A stretch of 64,000 nt of DNA, taken from Nocardia fusca NBRC 14340 (GTDB taxonomy: Bacteria > Actinomycetota > Actinomycetes > Mycobacteriales > Mycobacteriaceae). Position 1 is the stretch's first letter, and each line of letters opens with the position of its first letter. The position numbers and the translations under genes were made by a program. The stretch spans positions 1 to 64,000 of the forward strand of contig NZ_BDCU01000054.1 in NCBI RefSeq assembly GCF_001618425.1. The letters are read 5' to 3'. A model generated the notes under the pieces. It saw only the letters and a list, made by a program, of their open reading frames with translations. It did not search any database and was not told where the DNA came from. Shown in pieces: positions 1 to 8,444 of this stretch.

Positions 1-231
1 GAGTCCTTCCTCGGCCGGGTCCGGCGCGCGCCGAACAGACCGAAGTGCTTGTGGTGGTTCGGAATCGGCTCGCCGGAAGAAACGGGCGCCGGGTGATCGC
101 GAATCTCGCGATCGTGAATCCTGGATTCGGCCGTAGGAATATTCAGCCCACATCAGAAGGGGCGCAACGAGCCGAGTCCGAATCTACCACCGGCCGCGGT
201 GGTTTGCTACGGAACTGCGCCACATCCCGGC
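1..231. other. no gene recognised; one hairpin
   Basis: I see no convincing coding region in this edge segment. It contains a perfect inverted repeat at 95-113: arms GATCGCGA and TCGCGATC around a 3-base loop. No T-run follows, so it could be a terminator of a gene outside the window or a chance structure. Confidence 0.4.
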
Positions 232-693
232 TCAGGAATTCGCCTGCGGCCGCGCCTCGTGGCCGGGTCGGCCGTGGGTACGACGCGCTTCCTTCATCTC
301 GGCTTCGTAGACGTGACGCCTGCCCTGGAGCAATTCCTCCCGGACGTCGCGTTCGATTTCGCGGAACAAGCTGTAGTACCCGTCGTCGTACTCCTCGACG
401 ACCTGGAAGGTCCACCTGCCCTCCAGGACATTGCGGCCGATCAGGTCGGCCGTGATTCGATCGGCGAGCTGGTCGTGACCTGCCTCCCGCAACAACGTCA
501 CCGCCCAGCCCAGGGCGAAGTCGGCGCGGCCGGTCAGTTGATGGAACGCGTACAGATGCCCCCGGGCGCGCTCGGCGATCTCGAAGGCTTCGGACAGTTT
601 CCCCACTGCCTCGACCGTCGTGTCGCCGACACCCGCCGGCCGGCGATGACGCTCCGCGGGAACGTCATCGTCACCGGTCTCGGTCACTGCCAT
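232..693 (-). CDS. conserved hypothetical protein, 153 aa
   Basis: I do not recognise a named family. The protein is soluble and acidic, with a mainly helical central part (about residues 27-100) and a charged C-terminal tail rich in Arg, His and Glu. There is no signal peptide or membrane segment. The frame has the strong third-position GC bias of a real actinobacterial gene, unlike the overlapping plus-strand frames. It stands alone, with 0.5 kb of non-coding DNA before the next gene. Confidence 0.65.
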   Translation of the reverse strand: MAVTETGDDDVPAERHRRPAGVGDTTVEAVGKLSEAFEIAERARGHLYAFHQLTGRADFALGWAVTLLREAGHDQLADRITADLIGRNVLEGRWTFQVVEEYDDGYYSLFREIERDVREELLQGRRHVYEAEMKEARRTHGRPGHEARPQANS

Positions 694-1191
694 TCCGACA
701 GGCTATCGACATACCGGCGGAATCCCGTCTCGCTCCGCGCGGGCGAGTCGGGGTCGCGCGAGGCCGGTTGCCGCAGCATCACAGACGTTCGCGCCCGGGC
801 GAGGGTCGGCAGCACAGGACGCATCTATGTTCCTTGCAGTTCTATCACATACAAGCCCTGACACACCTGTTCGGTGCGCGCACGCAAAACATACTTTCCG
901 GAACAATCAGCGCTCTGCGACAGAAATTCCGGCGATTGCGCTGCCAATCAACGGATCACAGCCTCATAGTCGAACCGCACGAGCCGCATCGCCTGTCCTG
1001 ATAAGTTACTTAGTATTCTCGACTGGTCGGCAGATACCAGGCCGAGGCGTTTCGACTCGATGAGGAGTGGGGACGATGGACCGACTCGACAGGCGCGATG
1101 CGTCGAAGCCGCCGGACGACGACGACCTCCTCTCGTACCCGTGACCCGGACCCACCCCACGCCCGGTCGCCGACCCCCAGAAGGAAATACG
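694..1191. other. intergenic region, no gene seen
   Basis: About 500 bases between two divergent genes. It is less GC-rich around 880-1020 and holds the small palindrome TAAGT-T-ACTTA at 1002-1012, which could mark a promoter or operator for the secreted protein gene to the right. I could not assign -10/-35 boxes with confidence. Confidence 0.4.
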
Positions 1192-1512
1192 ATGATGCGC
1201 ACTCCCCTCCGCTTGGCCGCCACCTCGATTGCGGCGACCGGCCTGATCGCCACCGCGGCCGGCGCGACGGCCGCTCCCCCGGTCGCCCCGATCCCCGCAC
1301 CGGTGGCCGCCGCCGAAACCGGGACCGGCTCGGCAATGCTGGATTCGGGATCGGCGGCCGCGCAGTCGGCGGTCGAAACCGTCCAGCGCGGCGACATCAT
1401 CGGGATCATCGTGCTCTTGGCCCTCACGCCCTTCCAGATGCTGACCGGCGGCGTCTGCGACCTCGCCACCCTGTCGGCTCTGCCGAACCCGTGCGCCCCG
1501 AGCACCTACTGA
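1192..1512 (+). CDS. small secreted protein, 106 aa
   Basis: Starts at the ATG preceded by AGAAGGAA at 1179-1186; a longer in-frame reading exists but lacks that ribosome site. Residues 1 to about 28 form a classical signal peptide: MMRT, then a hydrophobic Ala/Thr-rich core ending in A-x-A. The mature protein is only about 78 residues, with a hydrophobic stretch (about 66-80, rich in Ile, Leu and Val) and two Cys near the C-terminus that could form a disulfide. No family is recognised. A strong hairpin lies 90 bases downstream, so it is probably a single-gene unit. Confidence 0.7.
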   Translation: MMRTPLRLAATSIAATGLIATAAGATAAPPVAPIPAPVAAAETGTGSAMLDSGSAAAQSAVETVQRGDIIGIIVLLALTPFQMLTGGVCDLATLSALPNPCAPSTY

Positions 1513-1929
1513 TTCCCAGGCGGCCGACTGCACGGCATTGGCTCGGGCCGGATGCGGCAGCAGCCCCCGACGCCGGGGACCGGTCCGGTCGGTAACGCAC
1601 GAAACGCCGCCGAGCACGAAGTCCGGCGGCGTTCGGTCGGGGGTGCCGACGTCCCACAAGCGCCTCTCGGCGAGTGGTCGCTCGTAGCGACAAAAGGGGT
1701 GAGGCCCGGGGCTGTCCGGACGCCGACAGGTGTTCCAACGCCGACCGGTGCGGGTTCTATTCCACCGAGCATGTGATGCGGGCTACCCGGTATGTCACCG
1801 GCCCGCGCGCCCGGCCCGGAGATGGGAGACCCGGGTCGCACTGCGCGTCCGAACACCGATGGCCGGACCGCCCGGTACCAACTCGTACCACTGTGCCGAC
1901 GTCTTCGCGTAGGAAGTAGCCGCGGCCGA
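1513..1929. other. intergenic region, terminator only
   Basis: Convergent intergenic region between the secreted-protein gene and the Cys-rich regulator. Apart from the terminator-like hairpin at 1603-1633 I see no coding or regulatory structure. Confidence 0.4.
1603..1633. terminator. hairpin terminator
   Basis: Perfect 10-base stem (AACGCCGCCG / CGGCGGCGTT) with an 11-base loop, without a U-tract, as is common in high-GC actinobacteria. It lies between convergent genes and could serve both. Confidence 0.6.
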
Positions 1930-2628
1930 TCAGGGGCCGGGTTCGGCGTGGATTTCGACGCAGCATTCACCGGCTGCGGGGGCGAGGTCGGCGTGCACGG
2001 CATCCGCTTCCAGACCGCGGAGCAGCCCGGTGAGATAGGCGTGATTGAGCGAGCACACCAGGTCGGGTGCCCGGGCCGCCAGCGGGTGGAAGGGGCAATT
2101 GCGCAGCCGCAGACAGGCCGGGGCTGTTCTGGCAGGTTCGAAACCCTGTTCGCCGAGCGTGGCGGCCAGGAGGGTGATGGCACGTTCGGCGCCGAGCCGG
2201 CCCGGCCGTAACCGTGCACGGATTTCGCGGCCGGTGGCGGCACCCCGGTCCCCGGCGACGCGCAGGGTGGCATCGCGCGCGGACTCCCCGGTAGCCTCGG
2301 TGAGGACGGCCTGCATCAATATTTCGGCGAGGATCTCGTGGCGGCGTTCGGGAATGCTGACACGTACTTCGATATCGGCGGGTTCGTACACCTTCGGCGC
2401 CCGTCCGACGCGCCGGATCGCGCCGACGTATTCGTAGTGGGCCCGTAGTAGCCCGGTGTCGACGAGTTTGTCGAGGTGGAACGCGGCGAGTTTGCGGGAT
2501 ATCCCGACATGTTCGGCGGCTTCGTCACGGGTCACGGGACGTCCGGCGCGCCGGATGAACCAGTACATGTTCCGGCGTAGATCGTCATCCAGTGCGGCAA
2601 CGGCGCCGATATCGGCTTCACTGGTCAC
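1930..2628 (-). CDS. HTH transcriptional regulator with Cys cluster (SufR-like)
   Basis: A DNA-binding regulator of about 232 aa with an ArsR/DeoR-type winged helix at about residues 14-75 (HVGISRKLAAFHLDKL is the recognition region). The C-terminal half carries C172, C178 in the motif NCPFH, C192, and C222-C223. This pattern is typical of SufR-like regulators that hold an iron-sulfur cluster, so redox or iron sensing is likely; the cluster itself is inference. I chose the GTG at 2628. A longer frame reaches 2718, but that would place the AT-rich palindromes (2705-2728) inside the gene. It is divergent from the DUF2231/folE operon, its probable target. Confidence 0.8.
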   Translation of the reverse strand: MTSEADIGAVAALDDDLRRNMYWFIRRAGRPVTRDEAAEHVGISRKLAAFHLDKLVDTGLLRAHYEYVGAIRRVGRAPKVYEPADIEVRVSIPERRHEILAEILMQAVLTEATGESARDATLRVAGDRGAATGREIRARLRPGRLGAERAITLLAATLGEQGFEPARTAPACLRLRNCPFHPLAARAPDLVCSLNHAYLTGLLRGLEADAVHADLAPAAGECCVEIHAEPGP

Positions 2629-2704
2629 CGGTCCACAATAACGCCGATCAGATTGTGTGGAACCTGCCGGACGGCCGGCGGAGAGGCGGGCCTTGACCCC
2701 TCCC

Positions 2705-2728
2705 TTCAATTGAACCAAAATTTATTGG
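2705..2728. promoter_or_regulatory. candidate operator/promoter between regulator and folE operon
   Basis: A conspicuously AT-rich patch in GC-rich DNA. It contains the perfect palindrome TTCAATTGAA (2705-2714), directly followed by CCAA-N6-TTGG (2715-2728). It sits 34 bases before the DUF2231 start and 77 bases before the regulator start, so it could bind the SufR-like regulator and control both directions. Confidence 0.5.
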
Positions 2729-2761
2729 TGTAATTACGTCCCGGGTGGCGCGGAGGTTGTC

Positions 2762-3274
2762 ATGACCGATGACTGGCGGCAGGCCAAACGCCCGGTCAGC
2801 GCCGTGCTGGCCGGGCCGTACGGGCACCCGTTCCATCCGATCCTGGTCACCGTGCCGATCGGAGCGTGGCTGGCCAGTGTGGTGTTCGATATCGGCTCGC
2901 ACCTGGTCGACGACCCCGGATTCCTGGCGCGGGGCGCGCAGTGGTTGATCGCGATCGGGGTGCTGGGCGCGCTGGCCGCGGCCACGGTCGGATTCCTGGA
3001 CCTGTTCGCCATCCCGACCGGCACGCCCGCCTTCCGGATCGGGCTGGTCCATATGAGCCTGAATCTGGCGGTCACCGTGGCGTTCGCACTCGATTTCTGG
3101 TGGCGCGCCGCCGGCACCGATCCCGACGCCGCCGTCGCGGGTGGCCCGCTGGCCCTGTCGCTCGCCGCCGTCGTGGTGCTGGCGGTGTCGGGATATCTGG
3201 GCGGCAAACTTGCCTACCACTACGGCGTGCGGGTCGCCGACGAGCGCACCCAGGCCACCGGTTTCCGGCGTTGA
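2762..3274 (+). CDS. DUF2231 membrane protein, 170 aa
   Basis: Integral membrane protein with four predicted helices (about residues 25-48, 60-80, 92-112 and 130-155). The N-terminal YGHPFHPILVTVPIGAW segment matches the DUF2231 signature, whose paired His residues suggest a metal or heme role, though the function is unknown. The start is an ATG after CGGAGGTTGTC. It is first in a likely operon with the next membrane protein and folE, opposite a Cys-rich regulator. Confidence 0.8.
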   Translation: MTDDWRQAKRPVSAVLAGPYGHPFHPILVTVPIGAWLASVVFDIGSHLVDDPGFLARGAQWLIAIGVLGALAAATVGFLDLFAIPTGTPAFRIGLVHMSLNLAVTVAFALDFWWRAAGTDPDAAVAGGPLALSLAAVVVLAVSGYLGGKLAYHYGVRVADERTQATGFRR

Positions 3275-3311
3275 CCTCTCCCTTTGTCCCTTCTCTTCCT
3301 CAGGAGTCATC

Positions 3312-3731
3312 ATGGGCATCGCAGCTCTGATCCTCTGGCTGCTCACCGCGGTCGGCGGCTTCGTCCTGTTGGGCACGTGGATCGCCAAAGGCGGTGCACG
3401 TGATTCGGATTCCAGCCATCTTCCCGTTCCGGTGGTATTCGGGCACTTCCTGCTCGCCGTGGCCGGGCTGGTGGTGTGGATCGTCTATCTCGTCGTCGAC
3501 AACGATGCGCTGGCCTGGGTCGCCTTCGGGCTGTTGATTCCCGTCGCGCTGCTCGGATTCGTGATGCTGGCGCGCTGGCTGCCCGTCTACCGCTCCCGTA
3601 CCACCGGACTGATGGGCAAGACGCCGCCCGAGCGGCACTTCCCGGTGGCGATCGTCGGCGGGCACGGTGTGTTCGCGGTCGCCACCCTCGTGCTGGTGCT
3701 GCTCACCGCGCTCGGCGTCGGAGGCAGCTGA
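3312..3731 (+). CDS. small four-helix membrane protein, 139 aa
   Basis: The start at 3312 is preceded by CAGGAG; a longer reading from 3141 overlaps the DUF2231 gene and is rejected. The protein has four hydrophobic segments (about 1-22, 40-62, 65-87 and 112-135) with a short Arg-rich loop (about residues 88-108). I do not recognise a named family. It lies 37 bases after the DUF2231 gene and 2 bases before folE, so it is probably co-transcribed with both. Confidence 0.75.
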   Translation: MGIAALILWLLTAVGGFVLLGTWIAKGGARDSDSSHLPVPVVFGHFLLAVAGLVVWIVYLVVDNDALAWVAFGLLIPVALLGFVMLARWLPVYRSRTTGLMGKTPPERHFPVAIVGGHGVFAVATLVLVLLTALGVGGS

Positions 3732-3733
3732 CC

Positions 3734-4327
3734 ATGTCCCAGCCTGGCCTACGGGTCGTCCACGACACCGGCGCTGTCGATCTGACCGCCGCCGAGGACG
3801 CCGCCCGCGCCTTCCTGACCGCCCTCGGCATACGCCTGGACAGCGAACATCTCCAGGCCACGCCGGGACGGATGGCCCGGGCTTATGCCGAGTTGTTCAC
3901 CCCGCGCGCGTTCGATCTGACCACTTTTCCGAACGAGGAGGGTTACGACGAACTCGTGCTGGCCCGCCGGATCCCGCTGCGGTCGGTGTGTGAACATCAC
4001 CTGCTGCCGTTCGTGGGCGTCGCGCACGTCGGCTACCTACCCGGCGACCGCATTCTCGGACTGTCGAAACTGGCCCGGATCGTCGAACACTTCTCCCGTC
4101 GGCCGCAGGTCCAGGAAAGGCTGACCAAACAGGTCGCCGACTGGCTCGACCAGCATGTGCAGCCCAAGGGTGTCGGCGTGGTCATCGAGGCCGAGCACAC
4201 CTGCATGACCCTGCGCGGAGTGCTGGCCGCCGGAGCCACCACCGTCACGTCCACGCTGCTCGGCACCCTGCGCGAAGACGCCCGATCCCGCCAGGAGTTC
4301 TTCGCCCTCACCGGAAACGGCCCGTAA
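3734..4327 (+). CDS. folE: GTP cyclohydrolase I (FolE)
   Basis: Converts GTP to 7,8-dihydroneopterin triphosphate, the first step of folate (tetrahydropterin) synthesis, in the cytoplasm. The protein has 197 aa, the usual size for bacterial FolE without a long N-terminal extension. The zinc ligands C86 and H89 (in VCEHHLLPF) and C157 (in HTCMTLRG) show the same 71-residue spacing as the E. coli enzyme, so it is the zinc-dependent type IA. It is unusual to find folE with membrane proteins and a putative Fe-S regulator. This may be a second, conditionally expressed copy, but the rest of the genome is not visible. Confidence 0.93.
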   Translation: MSQPGLRVVHDTGAVDLTAAEDAARAFLTALGIRLDSEHLQATPGRMARAYAELFTPRAFDLTTFPNEEGYDELVLARRIPLRSVCEHHLLPFVGVAHVGYLPGDRILGLSKLARIVEHFSRRPQVQERLTKQVADWLDQHVQPKGVGVVIEAEHTCMTLRGVLAAGATTVTSTLLGTLREDARSRQEFFALTGNGP

Positions 4328-4425
4328 GCCGCCCCATCCGGTTGCCGACCGCCGGTGCCGTCGGGCCGGATCTCGGTACCCGGCGCCCGGGAATGCCGTA
4401 GCGCCACAACGGGTTGCGCCGGGGT

Positions 4426-5370
4426 ATGAAGGCTATCGGTTTCCACGAATTCGGCGGTCCCGACGTCCTCCGGATGCTGGACTTGCCCGAACCCCAGGCC
4501 GGTCCGGGCGAAGTCCGCATCCGTGTGCACGCCGCCGCGGTGAACCCGACCGATGTCCTGTTGCGCACGGGCGGCCACGCCGTCCGGATGCCGGACCGGC
4601 GGCCGCCGTTCGTGCCCGGTATGGACGCCGCCGGCGTGATCGATCAACTCGGCCCGGGAACCGGCGACCGGCTCGGCGTGGGCCAGCGCGTGATCGCCAT
4701 GGTGCTTTTCACCGGTCCGCACGGCGGAGCCTATGCCGAACAGGTCGTGGTGCCGGCCGCCTCGGTGGTGCCCGCTCCCGAGGGCGCCGATTTCGCCGCC
4801 GCCTCCACCCTGTTGATGAACGCCATGACCGCCCGTCTCGCCCTGGACGCGCTGGCCGTACCCGCCGGCGCCACCATCGCCGTGACCGGGGCGGCCGGTG
4901 CAGTCGGCGGATACGCGGTGCAGCTGGCGAAGGCCGACGGGCTGACCGTCGTCGCGGACGCCGCCCCGCACGACATCGACCGGGTTCGCGGCTTCGGCGC
5001 CGACCACGTCGTCGCACGCGGCAGCGATATCGCCGATCGGATCCGCGCGCTGGTGCCACAGGGCGTTCCCGGCCTCGTGGACGGTTCGATGCAGACCACC
5101 CGGACACTGCCCGCCCTCGCCGATGGCGCAACGCTGGCCGAGTTGCGGGGATGGTCCGGGCCGGCCGAACGCGGGATCCGGGTATGCCCGGTCATGGTCA
5201 CCGACGGCATCACCGACACCGAACGCCTGGACACCCTGCGCCGCTACGCCGAAGACGGCACTCTCACCCTGCACGTCGCCGACGTGCTTCCTGCCGACAA
5301 AGCAGCCGAAGCCCACCGCATGCTCGAACGTGGCGGACTACGCGGCCGGGTGGTCCTGGACTTCTCCTGA
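4426..5370 (+). CDS. quinone oxidoreductase-like medium-chain dehydrogenase
   Basis: NADPH-dependent zinc-free alcohol dehydrogenase/quinone reductase family (MDR), 314 aa. The N-terminal GroES-like domain (1-130) includes GPGEVRIRVHAAAVNPTDVLLRTG. The Rossmann domain carries the nucleotide motif VTGAAGAVGGYAVQLAK at about 150-166. No structural zinc Cys cluster is visible, as expected for this subgroup. The start is the ATG at 4426 (MKAIGFHEFGG), the family-typical beginning. It stands alone, about 100 bases after folE; the physiological substrate is unknown. Confidence 0.88.
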   Translation: MKAIGFHEFGGPDVLRMLDLPEPQAGPGEVRIRVHAAAVNPTDVLLRTGGHAVRMPDRRPPFVPGMDAAGVIDQLGPGTGDRLGVGQRVIAMVLFTGPHGGAYAEQVVVPAASVVPAPEGADFAAASTLLMNAMTARLALDALAVPAGATIAVTGAAGAVGGYAVQLAKADGLTVVADAAPHDIDRVRGFGADHVVARGSDIADRIRALVPQGVPGLVDGSMQTTRTLPALADGATLAELRGWSGPAERGIRVCPVMVTDGITDTERLDTLRRYAEDGTLTLHVADVLPADKAAEAHRMLERGGLRGRVVLDFS

Positions 5371-5659
5371 CCGGCCGGTGGTGCCGGGAGCTCCTCGGTT
5401 GGTCGGGTCCGCGCCGACATCACTCGAGTCGCTGCCGTGGTTTCTGCGCTCGACGATGATCACGCGGGCTATTCGTAGCTGTCGTCGTGCAGACCACCGA
5501 GGTAGGCGATCACCCCCAGATACCGGTGGCAGAGCGGTGTGTGGTCGCGGTGTGCGACGCTCCCGCAATGCCTCGTCCAGGGAATCGAATCCTGAACCGA
5601 GGGTGAGGAGTACCACGGCGGCAAGTCCTCTTTGTCCTCACGCTCTACGAGATGAAGCG

Positions 5660-5989
5660 ATGAACAAGAGAATTTCGCTTGACCTGAGCAGCACGAAGAC
5701 CGTCGAGCAACTGCATGCGGTCCTGAAGAACGTGTTCGGCTTTCCCGATTTCTACGGCAACAACTTCCCGGCCCTGGTGGATTGCTGGTCCAGTCTGCGG
5801 TATCCGGACGACGGCATGAGCGCCTTGGTGCTCGACGCTTTGGATGACCGTCTCGAGCTCTGTGTCAACGGCCTGGCCTCTTGCTCCGAAGATGTCATCC
5901 GAACACTGATCTCGGCCGTCGAGGCAGTCAACAACAGAGCCCGCTTGAACAGCCTGGAAGCAGTCATCCTGTTGGTCCTGAACGAATAG
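5660..5989 (+). CDS. barstar-family protein (possible orphan immunity protein)
   Basis: A 109-aa protein of the barstar fold. The segment TVEQLHAVLKNVF-GFPDFYGNNFPALVDCW (residues about 13-43) matches the family's helix and YG-N-AL-DC motif. Barstar proteins inhibit barnase-type RNases; others act as immunity proteins of polymorphic toxins. The start is the ATG at 5660 after GAGATGAAGCG. Local GC is lower than in the flanking genes, and no RNase toxin gene lies beside it, so it looks like an acquired orphan immunity gene. A second decayed small frame follows at once. Confidence 0.82.
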   Translation: MNKRISLDLSSTKTVEQLHAVLKNVFGFPDFYGNNFPALVDCWSSLRYPDDGMSALVLDALDDRLELCVNGLASCSEDVIRTLISAVEAVNNRARLNSLEAVILLVLNE

Positions 5990-6023
5990 CGGCGATCGAC
6001 CCGACTCATGGTTGCCTTGACTC

Positions 6024-6454
6024 ATGTACATCGCGCAAGCTCACCGGCCGTTTCCGGCGCCCATGGAAGGCGACCTCGATGGCGCCTTCTTCGAGAGAAT
6101 TCTCGGCAGTGGCGCAACTTCCTTCTACCTGATCATCGTCCCAGGAGATATCTGACGGCCTGAGATCACGAGCTGATCGATCAAGGCACGTTCTCGCTGG
6201 AGGAGTTGCATCCAGAGGTGCTCAGGCTCGGCAGGCTTCCGTCCGCCGGGACACTCTGGTTGTACGAGCTGGAGTCATTCAAGGTCGCTCGTGAGCATCA
6301 CGACGACCAGGAGACGTTCAACGACAACGCAACGGACTATGGATCCGCGGTGTTCGACAACTTGTCGACACTCCTGGACCACTGTCAGAACGAATTCGGT
6401 GTTTCAGCGTCGGACTTCAAGACGAGCGACGCCACGCACTATCCCAAGCTCTGA
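6024..6454 (+). pseudogene. decayed small protein gene(s) next to barstar
   Basis: Two short frames look protein-like but do not join. The first, 6024-6155, encodes 43 aa (MYIAQAHRPF...FYLIIVPGDI). The second is open from 6164 to 6454 (about 96 codons; DHELIDQGTFSLEELHPEV... to DATHYPKL), with only a TTG at 6206 as a possible start. A single frameshift cannot join them, because stops occur in both frames between 6153 and 6163. Base composition is lower in GC than the neighbours. I read this as a decaying immunity-type gene pair in the barstar islet. Alternatively the second frame is a live 82-aa protein from TTG 6206. Confidence 0.4.
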
Positions 6455-6817
6455 TGGGTGGTCGAACCTTGCGTCAGGTCGTACGGGTATTGAAGCGCCC
6501 CGGGTTTGATGTGCACCGGTTTGTCTGTCTCCAGCCGGTTGCTCGGAAATTCTGGGTGTGCTCGCCGTGTCCCGCTCGACGCCGGAGGTCCGATCCCCGC
6601 ACCGGACAGCGCCCGCGGTGACGAGGACGCAACGCGGGGACCACGCTCTCCGAATGGCCGGCTTATGGTCCCGGCGCGAGGGACCATGTGTCCGCCGCAG
6701 CGATGAATTCGGAACGCGGATCACGTCCATTGTTCGTCACCGATCACTTGTGTGGTGACTCGACTACCGGCCGCGCCGCGACCGGCCATCGATGATACCG
6801 ACGAAGGAGCAGCCAGC
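6455..6817. other. intergenic region, nothing recognised
   Basis: About 360 bases after the decayed frame. I see no coding pattern, RNA structure or clear palindrome; it may hold the promoter of the flavin protein gene at 6818. Confidence 0.35.
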
Positions 6818-7315
6818 ATGCAACCGAACGAGATCACCGCGATCCTGGACCGTCCGCTCAGCCAGGAGCTGCTGGCCCGTGACCTGCTGCGCATGGCCTA
6901 CGTCGCCACGGACGGCACGCCCCGCAACATCCCCATCGGATTCACCTGGAACGGCTCGCAGATCGTCGTCTGCACCGCGAAGAACGCTCCGAAGCTGCCC
7001 TCCCTGCGCCGGCACCCCGAGGTCGCTTTGACCATCGACACCGAGGTGCATCCGCCGAAGATCTTGCTGATCCGCGGCCGGGCGGAGCTGGACGTGGTCG
7101 ACGGCATCCCGGAGGAGTACCTCCAGATGAACGGCAGCTACGAAATGACCCCCGAGCAGCGGGTCGAGTGGGAGGCCGAGGTGCGCTCGCTCTATGACGG
7201 CATGGTGCGGATCGTGATCACCCCGACCTGGGCCAAACTCATCGACTTCGAAACCACCCTGCCCACCGCGGTCGAGGAGTTGATCCGGCAGCGGGCCGAG
7301 CGTCAGCGCGCCTGA
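6818..7315 (+). CDS. pyridoxamine 5'-phosphate oxidase-family flavin protein
   Basis: 165-aa split-barrel FMN/F420-binding protein. The N-terminal half has the typical strand pattern RMAYVATDGTPRNIPIGFTWNG, followed by APKLPSLRRHPEVALTID (about 50-75). Members act as flavin- or F420-dependent reductases or merely bind the cofactor; the substrate here is unknown. The start at 6818 follows GAAGGAG; an upstream in-frame GTG lacks a ribosome site. The next gene (VOC family) follows after 51 bases on the same strand. Confidence 0.85.
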   Translation: MQPNEITAILDRPLSQELLARDLLRMAYVATDGTPRNIPIGFTWNGSQIVVCTAKNAPKLPSLRRHPEVALTIDTEVHPPKILLIRGRAELDVVDGIPEEYLQMNGSYEMTPEQRVEWEAEVRSLYDGMVRIVITPTWAKLIDFETTLPTAVEELIRQRAERQRA

Positions 7316-7366
7316 ACCGATCGACCCGGCCAGAATGGGCCGAAACGAACCTCGAGGAGAATCTCC

Positions 7367-7804
7367 ATGACGATCCACCGGATGGATCACGTCGGCATCG
7401 TGGTCGAGGATCTCGCGGCCGCTGTCGCGTTCTTCGTCGAACTGGGTCTGGAACCGGAGGGCGAAGCAACAGTCGGGGGCCCATGGGCCGACGACCTCCT
7501 CGGACTGGACGGCGTCCGAGCGGACATCGTCGTCGTCCGGACTCCGGACGGCCATACCCGGGTCGAGCTCTCGACGTTCTACTCTCCGGCGACCATCGGC
7601 ACCGCGCAGAAAGCGCCGGTGAACACCCCGGGCACCACTCGCCTGACATTCGTCGTCGACGATGTCGAGGACGTCCTCGACCGCCTGCGCGCCCAGGGCG
7701 CCGAACTCGTCGGCACGGTAGCCCGATACGAAGACATCTACCGGTACTGCTACGTCCGCGGCCCCGACGGCATCCTCATCGGGCTGGTCGAGGAACTCCA
7801 CTGA
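7367..7804 (+). CDS. VOC-family (glyoxalase/dioxygenase fold) protein
   Basis: 145-aa single-chain vicinal-oxygen-chelate protein. It begins MTIHRMDHVGIVVEDLAAA, where H8 is the usual first metal ligand, and ends DGILIGLVEEL, where a Glu near the C-terminus is the usual last ligand. The two beta-alpha-beta-beta-beta modules span about 5-65 and 83-144. It resembles methylmalonyl-CoA epimerase/lactoylglutathione lyase-like proteins, but the substrate cannot be told. The start has CGAGGAGAATCTCC upstream, a good ribosome site. Confidence 0.83.
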   Translation: MTIHRMDHVGIVVEDLAAAVAFFVELGLEPEGEATVGGPWADDLLGLDGVRADIVVVRTPDGHTRVELSTFYSPATIGTAQKAPVNTPGTTRLTFVVDDVEDVLDRLRAQGAELVGTVARYEDIYRYCYVRGPDGILIGLVEELH

Positions 7805-7958
7805 ACGGCGCTCCTCGCCGCGAACACACGGCCGGCCGATTCGACGACTGTTCCCGCACCGGCCGAGCCCGAGAACAGAGCCATGTGCCTCGAACGTCCG
7901 TTCGCCGAAACCGCGAAAGTAAAGTCACTCGATCGCCGCTACTACCGAGGAGTCGAGG

Positions 7959-8444
7959 TTGCCACCGATCCAGGTCGCTGTTTGCGGGCCCAGCAATTGC
8001 ACCGACACCGACGCCGCCAATGCGCGCGAAGTCGGCAGACTGCTGGCCCGAGCCGGGGCCACCGTGCTGTGCGGTGGCGGGCGCGGGGTCATGGCCGCGG
8101 TAGCGGAAGGGGCCTTCGCCGAAAACGGGTTGGTCATCGGCATCCGCCCCGATGCCGACCCGGCCGGGGTTTGCGAGGGCCTTTCGGCTGTCCTGTACAC
8201 GAACATGGGAGAAGCGCGTAACGCCATCCTGGTCCGGTCCGCCGACGCGGTCATCGTCGTAGGCGGTTCCTGGGGAACACTGTCCGAACTCGCTCTCGCC
8301 AACCACCGCGGAGACACTCCGGTGATCACGCTCGGCGGCTGGAAGATCCGCGACGCCGACGACAACCCCATCGACGCGGCCATCACCGCACCGAGCCCGC
8401 TGGTCGCCGTGCGAACAGCTTTGGCGCAGATCAGGGGCTCCTAG
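7959..8444 (+). CDS. LOG/TIGR00725-like Rossmann protein
   Basis: 161-aa protein of the SLOG superfamily, related to cytokinin-activating LOG proteins and TIGR00725. It carries GGGRGVMAAVAEGA (about 40-53) and a GG-x-WGTLSELALA motif (about 108-118), the nucleotide/sugar-phosphate-binding signatures of this fold. The role may be nucleotide-derivative hydrolysis or binding. The start is a TTG at 7959 preceded by CCGAGGAGTCGAGG; no better ATG fits. Its end overlaps by 4 bases the convergent TetR gene. Confidence 0.8.
   Translation: MPPIQVAVCGPSNCTDTDAANAREVGRLLARAGATVLCGGGRGVMAAVAEGAFAENGLVIGIRPDADPAGVCEGLSAVLYTNMGEARNAILVRSADAVIVVGGSWGTLSELALANHRGDTPVITLGGWKIRDADDNPIDAAITAPSPLVAVRTALAQIRGS

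Noticed and set aside
1930..2718. Longer start for the Cys-rich regulator at 2718
   Set aside because: It would include the AT-rich promoter-like palindromes and adds 30 residues without family similarity; the GTG at 2628 fits better.
4033..5316. Long minus-strand frame (427 codons) opposite the quinone oxidoreductase gene
   Set aside because: It mirrors the folE and oxidoreductase genes, is Gly/His-rich with no family pattern, and has no ribosome site; a GC-bias shadow.
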